Shown piece by piece: positions 41,616 through 52,179 of a DNA stretch of 64,000 nucleotides. The first letter of the stretch is position 1. Every line of letters starts with the position of its first letter. The translations under genes were made by a program, and so were the position numbers. The notes beneath the pieces are model-generated. The model saw only the letters and a list, made by a program, of their open reading frames with translations, was not told where the DNA came from and ran no database searches. Source of the DNA: Adiantum capillus-veneris (lineage: Eukaryota; Streptophyta; Polypodiopsida; Polypodiales; Pteridaceae); assembly GCA_014529385.2 (NCBI GenBank), contig CM043945.1, forward strand, positions 152,063,741 through 152,127,740. The letters are read 5' to 3'.

Positions 41616-44174
41616 ATGGAGAGCCAACGCCAAATGTCTGGATATCCTCTTTTCTTTGGAGAGCCTGGAGAGGATTCAGAATTATTTTTGGTGAATTTCA
41701 AGATGTCTTGCCGTATCAAGAGGGTAGTAACTGATCAAGAACGTGTAGAAATGTTTGAGGTGGTCCTTAGGAAAGATGCTAGCACTTGGTTTGACTCTTT
41801 GCCTGAGGAAGTTAAGGGGAATTACACAGAAGTTTTGAATCGTTTCAAGAAATACTTCTTTGATCCCCAAAACACTCAAAAACTATGGAAAGACATTGTT
41901 TCTCATAAGCAAAAAGACTTAGATGACTACTACTTGTACAAGCAAGAGTTTCTACGTCTTTGGGCTGTATGGGTGAGAAATGGTGATGGTGCAGAGTTCC
42001 TAAAGAAGGAGAGGTTCATAGCCGGACTCTCTCCTGACCTTAAGGTAAAAGTTGAGGCGGGTGCACCTGCTACCTTTGATGCAGCTGAAACTAGGGCTGC
42101 TGAGAAATATAGGAAACTCAAATGCTTAAGGGGAGAGGTTCCAATAGAAGGTCTTAGATCCAAAGGTAAGTCACAAGCATCAACATCTAGGGAGCTTCCT
42201 GAGGTAGCGGCGGAAGTGATTGAGAAGTTAAATGAATCTTTAAGCAGCCTGTCAATTCACCTGGCACAAGCTGTAGGTCCAAAGGGACAAGTAGAGAAGT
42301 CTGAAGAGCGAGATTCACGACCTAGGAGAGTCTTGCAATGTTGGAATTGCGGTGAGTCTGGACATGGGATGTATAATTGTCCATGGCCTCGTGGGGAGCC
42401 AGGGAGACCTAACTTGAATTACCCAATGATGAATACAGGTGAAGGAACTAGTCAGCAACCACGGCTTCTACAAAGGCCAAATGGAGCAAGACCACCTCCA
42501 CAAGGAGTGGAAGGAGTTCCACTTTTGCCAGACCCAAATGTGCATGTGATAGAGGTGACAAATTCAAAAGAGGTTGACATGGAAGCAAATGACATTAAGC
42601 GTGGCCGAGAAAAAGGTAAGGAGAAAGAAGGAGTTACATCACAAAGTGACCATGGACGAGAAAAGAAGGCGAAGGAGACCAAGGAAGCTAAGAGGACTCG
42701 ACGTCGTATCAACCTCCAAGACTTCCCTCTTGGACATGGTATGGCTCCATACAACTTCTTGGAAGACATGAGAGGTAAGGGTTCTGATATCTTATGGCCT
42801 CAGTTTCTTGCATTATGCCCACAAGTTGGGAGGGATTTAACAAAGGCAGTTAGCACTAGGAGAAAGGTAAAAGAGAGTGTGCCTGTTGTAAAAATTGCAC
42901 ATGCTGAAATGAATGAGGATATTACACCTATGCTAGATTGTTACATCAAAGGAAGATTGGTTAGGAAAGGTCTAGTGGATGGGAGTGCACAAATTTGCAT
43001 CATGACAGAGGGACTCATGCAAAAACTAGGCATGCACATCCATGAGACCCTTGAAATCAAAGTAAAAATGGAAAACAATAGCAAGGCTAGGTGCGTAGGT
43101 ATTTGTAAAAATGTCTTTGTGGAGGCCTTTGGCATTAAGAAGGCGGTGGATTTTTATGTTATGTCAACCAAGGGAAATGGTTACCCATTTATCCTAGGAA
43201 GACCATGGCTAATGAAAATGCGAGCTTTGCAGGATTGGGAGAGTAGAAAGCTAATTTGCAGGAATAACAATCATAAGAAGGTTGTCTTTGACATGAAGGA
43301 GCAACGCCAAGAGGAGCTCCATGAAGAATCATCTCAAAGTGAGACGGAGGAAGGCTGGACCGATAGCACTTCAGAAGGAGAAAGTAGCGGCAGCATTACT
43401 GAAGAGGAGTCTTCCATTGAAGTCATGGGGGTAAGGTTTAAGCCAAACAACCAAGGGACCTCTTGCCCAGGTTTGGAAGAGGTAGGTTCCCAAGAGAACC
43501 AAAAACTGGAAGATGAAAGAATGCTAGAAGGTATGTTATCTACAACACTTACAAAGGATGAAAGAGAGGAGCTCAAAGGTGTGTTAAGGAAATTTCCTAG
43601 GATTTTTGCTAAAGACTACACCGATGTGCGTGGAGTAGATGCTGTTCAACACAAAATTGAGTTGAAGCCAGAGGCCACACCTAAGGCTCAGAAGCTACGA
43701 AGGCTAGGAGTCATCAAGGAGCAGGCTTTACTCAAGGAGGTAAGAAAGCTTCTAGCAGCAGGTTTCATTTATCAAGTGGAGAATTCAGAGTGGGTCTCTC
43801 CCGTTGTTGTCACTCCTAAGAAAAACTGCAAGTGGAGGGTGTGTGTGGATTACCGTCCACTCAATGAGGCAACAAAAAGAGATCACTTTTCCCTCCCATT
43901 TCAAGATGAGATACTAAATGAGGTAGCTGGTCATGAGAAGTACACTGTGTGTGATGGCTACTCAGGTTACTTTCAAATAGGGATTGCATTGGAGGATCAA
44001 TTGAAAACAACCTTTATCACTCCTTGGGGTTGTTATGCTTTTAGAGTCATGCCATTTGGTCTAACAAATGCTCCTGCAACATTCCAAAGTTTCATGAACA
44101 TGGTGTTTCAAGCATTCTTTGGAAAGTCAATTAGGGTATTCATTGATGATTTGTGCATTCATAGCTCAAAATAA
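41616..44174 (+). CDS. Gag, protease and RT N-terminal part of element C (852 residues)
   Basis: ATG at 41616 (MESQRQMSGYPLFFGEPGED). The gag capsid domain is residues about 10-160 (DASTWFDSLPEEVKGNY, LWKDIVSHKQKDLDDYYLYK, FIAGLSPDLK). A classical zinc knuckle CWNCGESGHGMYNC follows at about residue 240. The protease site reads LVDGSAQICIM (D-G-S where D-S/T-G is expected) and ends FILGRPWLMKM. An acidic linker is followed by RT: WVSPVVVTPKKNCKWRVCVD, CDGYSGYFQIGIALEDQ, MPFGLTNAPATFQS and FIDDL in place of Y-x-D-D. A TAA at 44172 ends it right after the catalytic motif, so the full polymerase is not made. The gag part is open and could still yield protein. Confidence 0.85.
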   Translation: MESQRQMSGYPLFFGEPGEDSELFLVNFKMSCRIKRVVTDQERVEMFEVVLRKDASTWFDSLPEEVKGNYTEVLNRFKKYFFDPQNTQKLWKDIVSHKQKDLDDYYLYKQEFLRLWAVWVRNGDGAEFLKKERFIAGLSPDLKVKVEAGAPATFDAAETRAAEKYRKLKCLRGEVPIEGLRSKGKSQASTSRELPEVAAEVIEKLNESLSSLSIHLAQAVGPKGQVEKSEERDSRPRRVLQCWNCGESGHGMYNCPWPRGEPGRPNLNYPMMNTGEGTSQQPRLLQRPNGARPPPQGVEGVPLLPDPNVHVIEVTNSKEVDMEANDIKRGREKGKEKEGVTSQSDHGREKKAKETKEAKRTRRRINLQDFPLGHGMAPYNFLEDMRGKGSDILWPQFLALCPQVGRDLTKAVSTRRKVKESVPVVKIAHAEMNEDITPMLDCYIKGRLVRKGLVDGSAQICIMTEGLMQKLGMHIHETLEIKVKMENNSKARCVGICKNVFVEAFGIKKAVDFYVMSTKGNGYPFILGRPWLMKMRALQDWESRKLICRNNNHKKVVFDMKEQRQEELHEESSQSETEEGWTDSTSEGESSGSITEEESSIEVMGVRFKPNNQGTSCPGLEEVGSQENQKLEDERMLEGMLSTTLTKDEREELKGVLRKFPRIFAKDYTDVRGVDAVQHKIELKPEATPKAQKLRRLGVIKEQALLKEVRKLLAAGFIYQVENSEWVSPVVVTPKKNCKWRVCVDYRPLNEATKRDHFSLPFQDEILNEVAGHEKYTVCDGYSGYFQIGIALEDQLKTTFITPWGCYAFRVMPFGLTNAPATFQSFMNMVFQAFFGKSIRVFIDDLCIHSSK

Positions 44175-44999
44175 TTGCATCCACAAAGGGTAGAAGAAGG
44201 TTTAAAGAAGCTCTACGACATGGGAGGTCAACTCAACCCCGACAAATGCCACATAGGTGAGGATGAAGTGATCTTGCTTGGTCACAAGGTTTCCTATAAA
44301 GGCATTGAGGTGGATCCTTCAAAGGCAAAGGCTCTTATTGTGCTCCCATCACCCAAGAATCTCAAAGAGGTCATCTCATTCATTCAAAAGGTGAAGTATA
44401 TGTCACGCTTTATTCACTTAGCTTCGGAGTTGCTTCATCCTTTGCAAAAGTTGACACAACAAGTAGAATTTGCATGGTCGGATGAGCTTGAAGAGTACTT
44501 TTGTAACATTAAAGTCATTTTGTCAGAGCTACCAACACTCGTGCTTCCTTGTTGGGAGTACATTCTTTGTTAGCTCTAGTGTTGGGAAGGAAATGATTGG
44601 TGCAGTTTTATTACAACAAGATTCCCACAGTACCAGGATGCGACCCATCTACTTTTCTAGTAGGGTCATGAATGCCTTGAAGAGAGGCTACACAGAAGCA
44701 GAACTCATGATGCTTTCTCTCATGTTTGCGGTGAGAAAGTTTAGATCCTACCTGCTACCAAAACCTTTTGTAATTCTCATTGCAGAAAATTTGTTCCCTT
44801 GGGTGTCATCTCAAATGAATCTTAGTACTAGGATCTCAAAGTGGATTATGGAGTTGCAAGAGTTTCAATACTCTTTCAAGGTAGAAGATAGTGTGCATGC
44901 ACAATTGGCAGGGATTCTCACTTATAGGGTACATGAGAAGGAAATTAAGGTGCCTGAAGTAAAGTCCCTACCAATGCCACCACCTAAAAATATTCCTAA
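44175..44999 (+). pseudogene. RT C-terminal part and degenerate first RNase H of element C
   Basis: Coding continues in frame after the TAA (HPQRVEEGLKKLYDMGGQLN, LLGHKVSYKGIEVDPSKAKA, RFIHLASELLHPLQKL) to 44573, then shifts frame near 44545 and runs to 45033. The RNase H part reads GKEMIGAVLLQQD, RGYTEAELMMLSL and then ILIAENLFPWV where TDH is expected, so the third catalytic Asp is lost. In dual-RNase H Tat elements the original RNase H often decays because the second takes over. Confidence 0.75.
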
Positions 45000-45480
45000 T
45001 GCTTTTACCTTGTTCTTTGATGGAGCTTTTTGACGAGCCACGGGAAAAGCAGGGGGAGGGCTAGTGTTGCTCAACCCAAGTGGAGAGGTGGTCATGAAAG
45101 AGAAGGTCAATCTACCATGTTCAACTAGCAACAATGAAGCACAATACAACACACTACTTCATGGTTTAAAGAGTAATGCATTGGCCAAGGTATACAACGT
45201 CTCATGGTAAAAGGAGATGCACTTCTCATTGTGAAGCAGATTTTAGGCATTTGGGCATGCAAGAATGAAAGCCTAAGGACAAAATTTCATGCCATTCGTA
45301 GGTTATTTAATCAGTTTGAAGAGGTGCAACTATATCATATCCCTAGGAAACAAAATAAAGATGCAGATTTACTTGCACAACAAGTAGTTACATGTGTTGA
45401 GAAAGAAGTGCAGGTCATCATGGTGGCAGCAAACAACTGTCAAGAAACCGAGGTACCAGGGATTGGAGTCATTGACTCCC
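45000..45480 (+). pseudogene. Second, archaeal-type RNase H of element C
   Basis: The motif LFFDGAF (45014-45033) is followed by an in-frame TGA and then, in the same frame, TGKAGGGLVLLNPSGEVV and TSNNEAQYNTLLHGL. After a frameshift near 45165 it continues RLMVKGDALLIVKQI and YHIPRKQNKDADLLAQQV. These give the four acidic residues of the RVT_3/aRNH type (DGA, NNEA, GDA, DAD). The domain lies between the ordinary RNase H and integrase, the known place in Tat elements. Broken by one stop and one frameshift. Confidence 0.75.
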
Positions 45481-45483
45481 ATT

Positions 45484-46740
45484 ATTGGCTACATTTTGGA
45501 GGGTGAGTTTCCACAAGACTTCACGAAGGCTCAGAAGAGGAGACTCATGAAGAAGGCAAGTGCGTATCTCTTCCTAGAAGGATCCCTCTATCAAAGAGGG
45601 AAGGATCAAGTGTGCAGAAGAGTACCAACTATTGAGGAGATCCCAGCCATTCTAAAAGGTTTGCATGAAGAAACATGTGGTGGTCATTTTGCCCAAGAAT
45701 TAACTGTGAAGAAGATTTTGCTTGCGGGGTATGTTTGGCCAAGCTTGCATGTGGATGTCCAACATTGGTGCAAAAGTTGTCACAATTGTCATGTAAATAG
45801 GAATAGAAGATTGGTTTATGGTCCAAGTAAATCATGCTTGCAAATGGACCCTTTGAAAAGTGGGGCATTGATGCTATGGGTCCTCTGCCTAGGACAAAAA
45901 ATGGTAAACTCTACATTCTAGTGGTTGTAGACTATATGACTAGGTGGGTGGAAGCACAAAGTGTGGCAAAGATAAACGAGAGGAAAGTGAGCAAATTTGT
46001 CTACACTCACATTTGTTGTAGATTTGGCACACCTTTAGAGATTGTTTCTGATAATGGTCCAGGGTTTAGTAAGGGCTTGCTCACAGAAGTCTGTGAAGAA
46101 CTTCACATTCTACATCGTCACAGTACACCCTACTATCCCAAGTCAAATGGTATGGTAGAAAAAGCTAATGGTGTCATTGCAGGCATCATTAGAAAGGTGG
46201 TGAAAAACAAGACAAAGTTGTGGGATGACTTCTTGAATGGTGCCTTGTGGGCGTATCGAACCACATATAGGGAAGCCACAGAGTTCACACCATTTCACTT
46301 TGTCTATGGTCAAGAGGATTTACAACCCATTGAGCTCAACATTCCAACAATGCGACTTCATGGAAAAGCAGCACAAGATGATCAAGAAGCATGGATGGAT
46401 CGACTTCTTACCTTAGCTGAGATTGAGTGGAAAAGAGAAGCATCATACGAGTGCTACAAGAGGAAAGCTACGCAGGCGAAGGAGAAGCTTGACAAGAAAC
46501 TAAAGGACGAAGGCATCAATGAAGGAGATCTTGTGCTAAGGTATGACAATCAACTCGATAATCGTTTTGATGCCAAATTTGAAACTAAATGGTAGGGGCC
46601 ATACATAGTCAAAAAGGCTTTCAACTCAAGTTACTATCAGCTTATGGACTTGAATGGGAAGGAGCACTCCAGGAAGGTAAACGGGTATCGCTTGAAGCCT
46701 TATTTGAGTCACCTTCTACCAAAGGATCTACCAAAGCTCT
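45484..46740 (+). pseudogene. Integrase of element C
   Basis: The N-terminal zinc-binding part reads GLHEETCGGHFAQEL then HWCKSCHNC (45660-45790). A frameshift near 45835 leads to the core (45834-46595): D in WGIDAMGPL, D in VSDNGPGFS and E in PKSNGMVEKANG, so the DDE set is complete. It continues to LWAYRTTYREATEFTPFHFV and GDLVLRYDN. A TAG at 46593 interrupts the C-terminal region, which resumes GPYIVKKAFNSSYYQLMDLN and ends by 46740. No chromodomain follows. Confidence 0.8.
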
Positions 46741-46872
46741 GTCAAAAGGCAGCTATCTCATGTAAGTATTGTTCCATGAAGCATGAGTGTAACTCCAGCC
46801 AAAATGCTAAGGGGCCAAACAATGAATATCTCATCAAGGACTCTGAAGCACTCTCTTTGGAAAAGATGGTCT

Positions 46873-46914
46873 ATGATGGTACATGAATATACCATCATCC
46901 TGGGGGAGGGCGAA
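46873..46914 (+). promoter_or_regulatory. Polypurine tract of element C with upstream hairpin
   Basis: GGGGGAGGGCGAA ends directly at the right LTR start (46915) and would prime plus-strand synthesis. Just upstream, atgatggta (46873-46881) and taccatcat (46890-46898) form a 9-bp inverted repeat with an 8-nt loop. Confidence 0.8.
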
Positions 46915-48275
46915 TGATAGCCGTTTTTCGGCTCTCGGTAATTGTCATAGTGAGTTATCCCACCCTACCAAAATCACCTAAATACTGTGGCTATTCTTAC
47001 CTTTTCATTGTACATAGGCGTGTGTGAGTTAGGGGGCTTTTCCCATATCTTCTTAAAACCCTCAACTAACTAGTCACTGTGCTAGTTAAGCCAAAAAAAT
47101 AAAAAAAATAAAAAATATTATGGCCCATTTCTGTGTAAATACTGCATTGTATATATGGACTAAATATAGGGATTTTTATAATTATTTTGGTATTTTATTT
47201 AAAGATTTATACTTAGGTGTGTGTTTTATCAAACCTGTGTATACCTTCTTTCATCCTCTTACCCACCATAAGCATATTTTTTGCCAATGTGTACATACTC
47301 TAACATACAAATCACTCCCACATTTTCACCCTCACCCTCGTGAAAACAGAAAATTGATTTCTACTCCCTTAGTCACGTTTATTATATTGTTTACTTGCAT
47401 ACCTTTTCCTCTTTCACCCAAAATAATACAAAGAGGGACCATATCATATGATTCCAATATCTTTCCATATCCATAATTCCTCCATATTTTTTATTATTTT
47501 TACTCATTATTCTAACACCAGGTGCTCATTGAGCTAAAATCCATGAATAGTCCATACACTAGTCCCACCATGTATATATTGCTTTATTCACTAATAATCC
47601 TCCTCCATGCATGTGTAAAGGGAAACTTGGATGCTTTGTATTATGATATGACAAAGGAGGGGCTCACTCTTGGATGCATTGTACAAATTCAACAAGGAGG
47701 GGGCCACTAAAAGACTTTTGCAGGCATAAAAAACAGGCTTTTTGGAGAGATTTTTGGAACCCATCTCCACTCTGAATTTGGAGCAGTGATAAAAAGAGCA
47801 AATGTGGAACAAGAGCTGAATAATCACCTCAAAACTTTTGGTGATTTTTGGAGCAACCACCGGTGAGCTATGATTTTTTGAGTGGACCCCAGTCCGTCCA
47901 CTTTTCTCACAAGTAGCCCATAGTCTTCTCTCACCTCTTTCCACACTTCTACACACACACACACACACACATTCCTCTCAATCCCTCACTCAAACCTACA
48001 CCTTCAACGGTTTCTCTCACCTTCTTCACCATTAACCTCCTCTCTTACTCCCATAGCTCTCATATGAGCTCTCCATGTACATACACCATCTCTATGCCTC
48101 TCGCTATTACTTCCAAAGTACAATTCCATCTTACCCCTTCTCTATATAAATAAAATTCAGCATGTAAACCATGCTTAATCTCTGAAAATCAAGAGATCTC
48201 ATCAACCAAATTACCATTTTCATTGCAATAATCAACCTTGGTGGCGGTGGCGGTGGCGTTGTCGTGTTGTGGCAC

Positions 48276-50424
48276 GTATATAGTGGGAACGGGCATTAAA
48301 CAATTTATCTTGTGACTTTTTCACGCATAAGTATACTTCATATAATACTCATATGTATAAATAAAATCTTTCTACCATACCTTAGTATTACCTTTGAAGT
48401 AATATAATTGTACATTACTATTAGAAAGTACTGTAAGAGAAGTATCAATAATTGTGCCTCTTTTTGTCTGGGGGAAAAGCATTTGTATATTTCTTCTAAT
48501 ATCTCATCTATATCCTACCATATATAAATTATTTTATTTTTTCACATTTATTTAATAATATAACCCTTCAATAATGCATACCTTCTTGGATACATACAAG
48601 AGGAAAGGTCCTACTAGAAGACTTTATGAAAGGGAAGATCCAAAGCTTCTTGGACTATCCCAATTTGAAACACCCAACCTAAGGGCATGTAGAAAAGACC
48701 AAAAACAAGTCAATATTTTTTAGTAGGCCAATTTTTCCTTTTGAAGCATGTCAATCCGAGTTACAGGTCAAAAGTTACAGGGAAACCAGTGAAAAACCCT
48801 CTCACAACTACACTGCAAGAAGAGATGGTAAACACGTGAATCAAGTGAAAAGAGGTAATCTTGGTCTTTTTCCATAAGATAAGATATTTGGAGGGTAAAG
48901 GACATAAGCATGTGAATGTGACACCTCAAAGATGCCTTGAAGGACAAGACACACAAGTTGGGACCCCTTTTTGGAGCCACACAGAAGATGCCTAGGTGGG
49001 GCCCACATACATCATGCACCCACATGGAGCCTCAACGACCAAAAATGCTGAATTTCATGATATTTTGAGTCCTAATATTGCCCATTTTAAGAAATATCGA
49101 AATAACATTTGATTTGGGCTAATCAAGTTATGGTGTAAAACATGGCTCCCTCACCTATAAAAAGGGCAACCTTCTCTTCATTGAGGCAAGTTATGAGTGA
49201 GTGGGAATAGCTCAATTCCATAGTGACACACTCATCTTAATGCCAAACTTTCTCTTGAAGAAAAACTGAAGTCTTGCCTCATCATCTCTCTCCATTAAGG
49301 TGGTGGCGATTGCTCTCATGTAAGATATATGTTGCTAGTTTTACTTTCATTTGCATATCTAGTCCAATACTTGTCTCTAACTCTATATCTATCTCTCATT
49401 ATCTATCTTTAATACCACCACCACACTTAGATCTATCTCTAATTCTATCTTTACTACTCCTTTGATCTCTCTTGTTGTGTCCTAATTGTTTCATTGGAAG
49501 GTAATCAAGCAGCAACCTTGTCAATGTAATGGGTACAACCTTCTTGCGGGAAACAATTATATGCACAAGGTTAGTAACCATATCTTCATCTTTCACAAGC
49601 ATCTCTCTCTCTCTTAAGGTTCTCATTCTCTTCCACAAACTCTAGAATCTCCTTCATACAGGTACTTCTCTCCCCGCAGTATCCTTATTGCCTAAGGGCA
49701 ACAATAGGGCTTGGGAGAGAAACTCTCTTCTTCTTCTCCTTTCACATCTTTCACACCTTTATCTTAGAACATACTAAGTATATCATTGATGAATAACCAT
49801 AATCCACATAGAGGTAATTTCTTTCAATTCCATTCAGTGCAATCTATTAGGGTCAACATTTGGATTAGTTGAAAGATTCACTTTCAGCAACGCATAGTGT
49901 TTCTATTTGGTCCTGAAAGGCTCAACGAAGTACTTCTCTCACCAGATCCCATCATACTACCTATTATTGACTATGAATTCTCTTTTGATGTGAATGTGGT
50001 TATTTTAATCATGAATCAAGAGGATTCGTACTCACAACTAATCCCAATCGCTAGACAAAACATATACATTATAGTAAGCACAAAGCTACAGTTCCAAAGA
50101 GCAATCCGTAGCTTATTTGGACAACAAAGATTAAATATCATTAACTCATCCATTAACCCTTTTATCCTACCAATGATACGATATGATCGTAGTCTCGATG
50201 TTTTCATTTTTGTTTTGTTCTGACTATCTTTCATGAGTTCTCTCCATCACGTGTGTGTTTGTAAGGAAAAGTAAGCGGCTTATTTGGCTACATTTCTTCT
50301 TTAGCTTTAGAAGCTATGTTATCTACATCTTAGCTCCTTCTCAAAACCCTTGAGATTCCTCACAAACTCTCATAGCAAGAGGCCCGGTGCCTTCCTGGCA
50401 AGATCGCCAACTTTTTGATAGCGT
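48276..50424 (+). mobile_element. Insertion G in right LTR, class unknown, carries Y-X ORF
   Basis: The left LTR is continuous here (gtggcac|aaagaagagaag), while the right LTR has 2.1 kb between gtggcac and aaagaagagaag. No clear target duplication or terminal repeats were recognised. Contents: AT-rich text, a TATA-like box cctataaaaagggc near 49157, a leader-like stretch, and at 49791-50223 the Y and X proteins of element C in reverse order. It looks like LTR plus leader of a related, different gypsy family, but that is inference. Confidence 0.6.
49791..50223 (+). pseudogene. Fused Y-X mini proteins in insertion G, one stop in Y
   Basis: ATG at 49791 (MNNHNPHRGNFFQFH); Y core IRVNIWIS, then an in-frame TGA, then KIHFQQRIVFLFGPERLNEV and SPDPIILPIIDYEFSFDV. 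Without a stop it runs into X: MNQEDSYSQLIPIARQNIYI, STKLQFQRAIRSLFGQQRL, SINPFILPMIRYDRSLDVFI, stop at 50221-50223. In element C the two are separate ORFs in the order X, Y; here they are one frame in the order Y, X. The alternating order hints at a longer ancestral tandem array. Only the TGA at about 49876 breaks the frame. Confidence 0.55.
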
Positions 50425-50873
50425 AAAGAAGAGAAGACAAAGAATCAGATCAATAGTCATTTTGAGAACCTACACAAGTAAGTCAAAAACTTCTTCAAGC
50501 TTCACCATCACAAGGATTTCCTCACTTCATTCAACCATCCACCCCATTCTACCCATTGTAAATATATCATTAACTTTCTAGTGATTACTAACACTAACCA
50601 CTAACATACTAACACAAAATAGCCATTGACCTAACCATAAAAGACACCTCACCTCAAGACATGTGCATAGTAACTCTCTCTCTCTCTCTCCCCTTTCTTA
50701 AAACTCTACTTTCACCTTATCTACCATCAATAATGCTCTCTTTTGAGCCCACATCCATGACTCAAGCACACAAAGATGGCCCGCAATGTTTTGATATTCA
50801 GGAAAAATCATAATCTTGATTTGTTAGCTTGTAAATTAGGATTTCCAATAATCTTAATGAGGGGTCTTCAACC

Positions 50874-50881
50874 TATAAATA
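50874..50881 (+). promoter_or_regulatory. TATA box of right LTR of C
   Basis: TATAAATA within cctataaataggcccctctc, equivalent to 40182 in the left LTR. AATAAA follows near 51090. Confidence 0.6.
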
Positions 50882-51333
50882 GGCCCCTCTCCTTCTTGTA
50901 AAAAAACCTCCAATATTTCACATAGCACCCCAACACTCTATGTGTGAGGAGAGACTTAGGTGTAGCAACCACTTTGTGAGCTTCACTCTTGGTGTGAGAG
51001 AATCTTTCAAGCTACACATTGCAAGTGAGAGAGCGTGAGTTCAAAATCTCAAAACCACTATTGTATATGTTCCTCCATCATCAATAAATTGAGGTTTGGT
51101 GCATGAAAGGCATGATTCGACATTCAAATCTTTGTCCTTGCACTTGTGCGATATGGTTTAGTGAATTCAAGGTGACTTGTGTACTTTGAGTTTTATCGTT
51201 TATCTTGTTTTAGGAAGTATTTTAGTGTGTTTTCATTGCCAATTTTGTGTCCATTGTAAGAGGGTATTGTGGTGGGAGGTTTCCCACACCCTAAGACAGT
51301 GTGTGTGTGTGTTGGCAATGTTTAGCATTCACT

Positions 51334-51573
51334 CGGGGGGTTCACCATTCAGTACCACCCTATATAACGTGCGTTCGTGGGGTATTAGAAAAAACCCTCT
51401 TTTAACATGTCTGAATAAAATGGCCCCTTATTTTAGGAGTTTTTTCCAAAATTGAATATAAAACCCCCTTATTTCAATGTATCTCCATTAAATTGTCTAA
51501 AATTTTTATTTTAAAAATCCTCCTTTCGAACTCACGTTATACATTAACATGATTACATAGTGTACCCCTCGAG
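51334..51573. mobile_element. Insertion H, 240-bp Mutator-like MITE
   Basis: Absent from the left LTR (agcattcactaagcattgag is continuous there). AGCATTCACT (10 bp) is duplicated at 51324-51333 and 51574-51583; Mutator-type elements make 9-bp or so duplications. The two ends are imperfect inverted repeats of about 43 bp that share GGGG, CAC, TATAACGTG and GTTCG. No ORF. Confidence 0.8.
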
Positions 51574-52179
51574 AGCATTCACTAAGCATTGAGTGAGTTT
51601 TGTACAAGCTCTACGATAGCAACATAACGAACCATCTCCATTTGCAAGTCACAAATAAGGTATTACGCAAGATCCATTCCTCTCTCTCTTCCCTTTGGTC
51701 TAGCTCTCTCTGGCCCATTTTATGTGAGTCTTGGTGTGAGGTTGCTTGTGTGTGTTTTGTGGCGCATCCTCTTGGTTGTGCCAAAATCTCTCTTGCGTCC
51801 TAGTTCGCATACCATAACTAGGTGGTGCCCCTTCATTTGTTTGGTTGTGGGTTTTTTGTTGTTGTTTCTTGCTTGTGGTTGCCCCAGCCCCAATTGAACA
51901 GCACGGGAGCCTTGAGAGGTGTTTAAGGGTCGCCTCTCTTGTTGCCCGCCCCGGACCGCCTCACCATCATTGCAAAACCATAACCATAACTTGATTTTCA
52001 AACCCTAACCATACCATGATTGCCATAACATCATTGCAAACCATAAACATAAGCACTACAAAATTGTACATGCAAACAATCACTGAGTAAGACTGTATCA
52101 AGAAGACCACAGCTACAAAAAAGATTGTACAAAGAAGACTGTATAAAGATGACTGAGTAAGAATAACTCACAAAGACCC

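Larger units (their letters stand above)
35121..51963 (+). mobile_element. Tat-type Ty3/gypsy element C with long LTRs, itself interrupted
   Basis: Direct repeats at 35121-41021 and 46915-51963 both start TGATAGCC and end gaccgcctca. The flanking 5 bp are ACCAT (35116-35120 and 51963-51967, sharing the last LTR base). A polypurine tract lies just left of the right LTR. The interior carries a two-unit leader ORF, gag, protease, RT, RNase H, a second archaeal-type RNase H and integrase, all plus strand. The dual RNase H is a known mark of the Tat lineage. Stops and frameshifts make it defective. Insertions F, G and H lie in its LTRs. Confidence 0.9.
46915..51963 (+). repeat. Right (3') LTR of element C, interrupted by G and H
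   Basis: Starts tgatagccgtttttcggctc, ends cggaccgcctca. Homologous to 35121-41021 throughout, minus F; carries G and H instead. Without these it is about 2.65 kb. Confidence 0.9.

Noticed and set aside
50386-50416. Primer-binding-site-like sequence (minus strand TGGCGATCTTGCCAGG)
   Set aside because: About 13 of 18 positions match the tRNA-Asp site, but the orientation is opposite to the Y-X frame and no LTR end lies beside it.
52054-52066. CACTACAAAATTG as the left end of CACTA 2
   Set aside because: It would need loss of the final G at the right end to give a duplication (AAG), whereas the end at 34473 gives an exact AGA duplication, a better inverted end and the expected element length.
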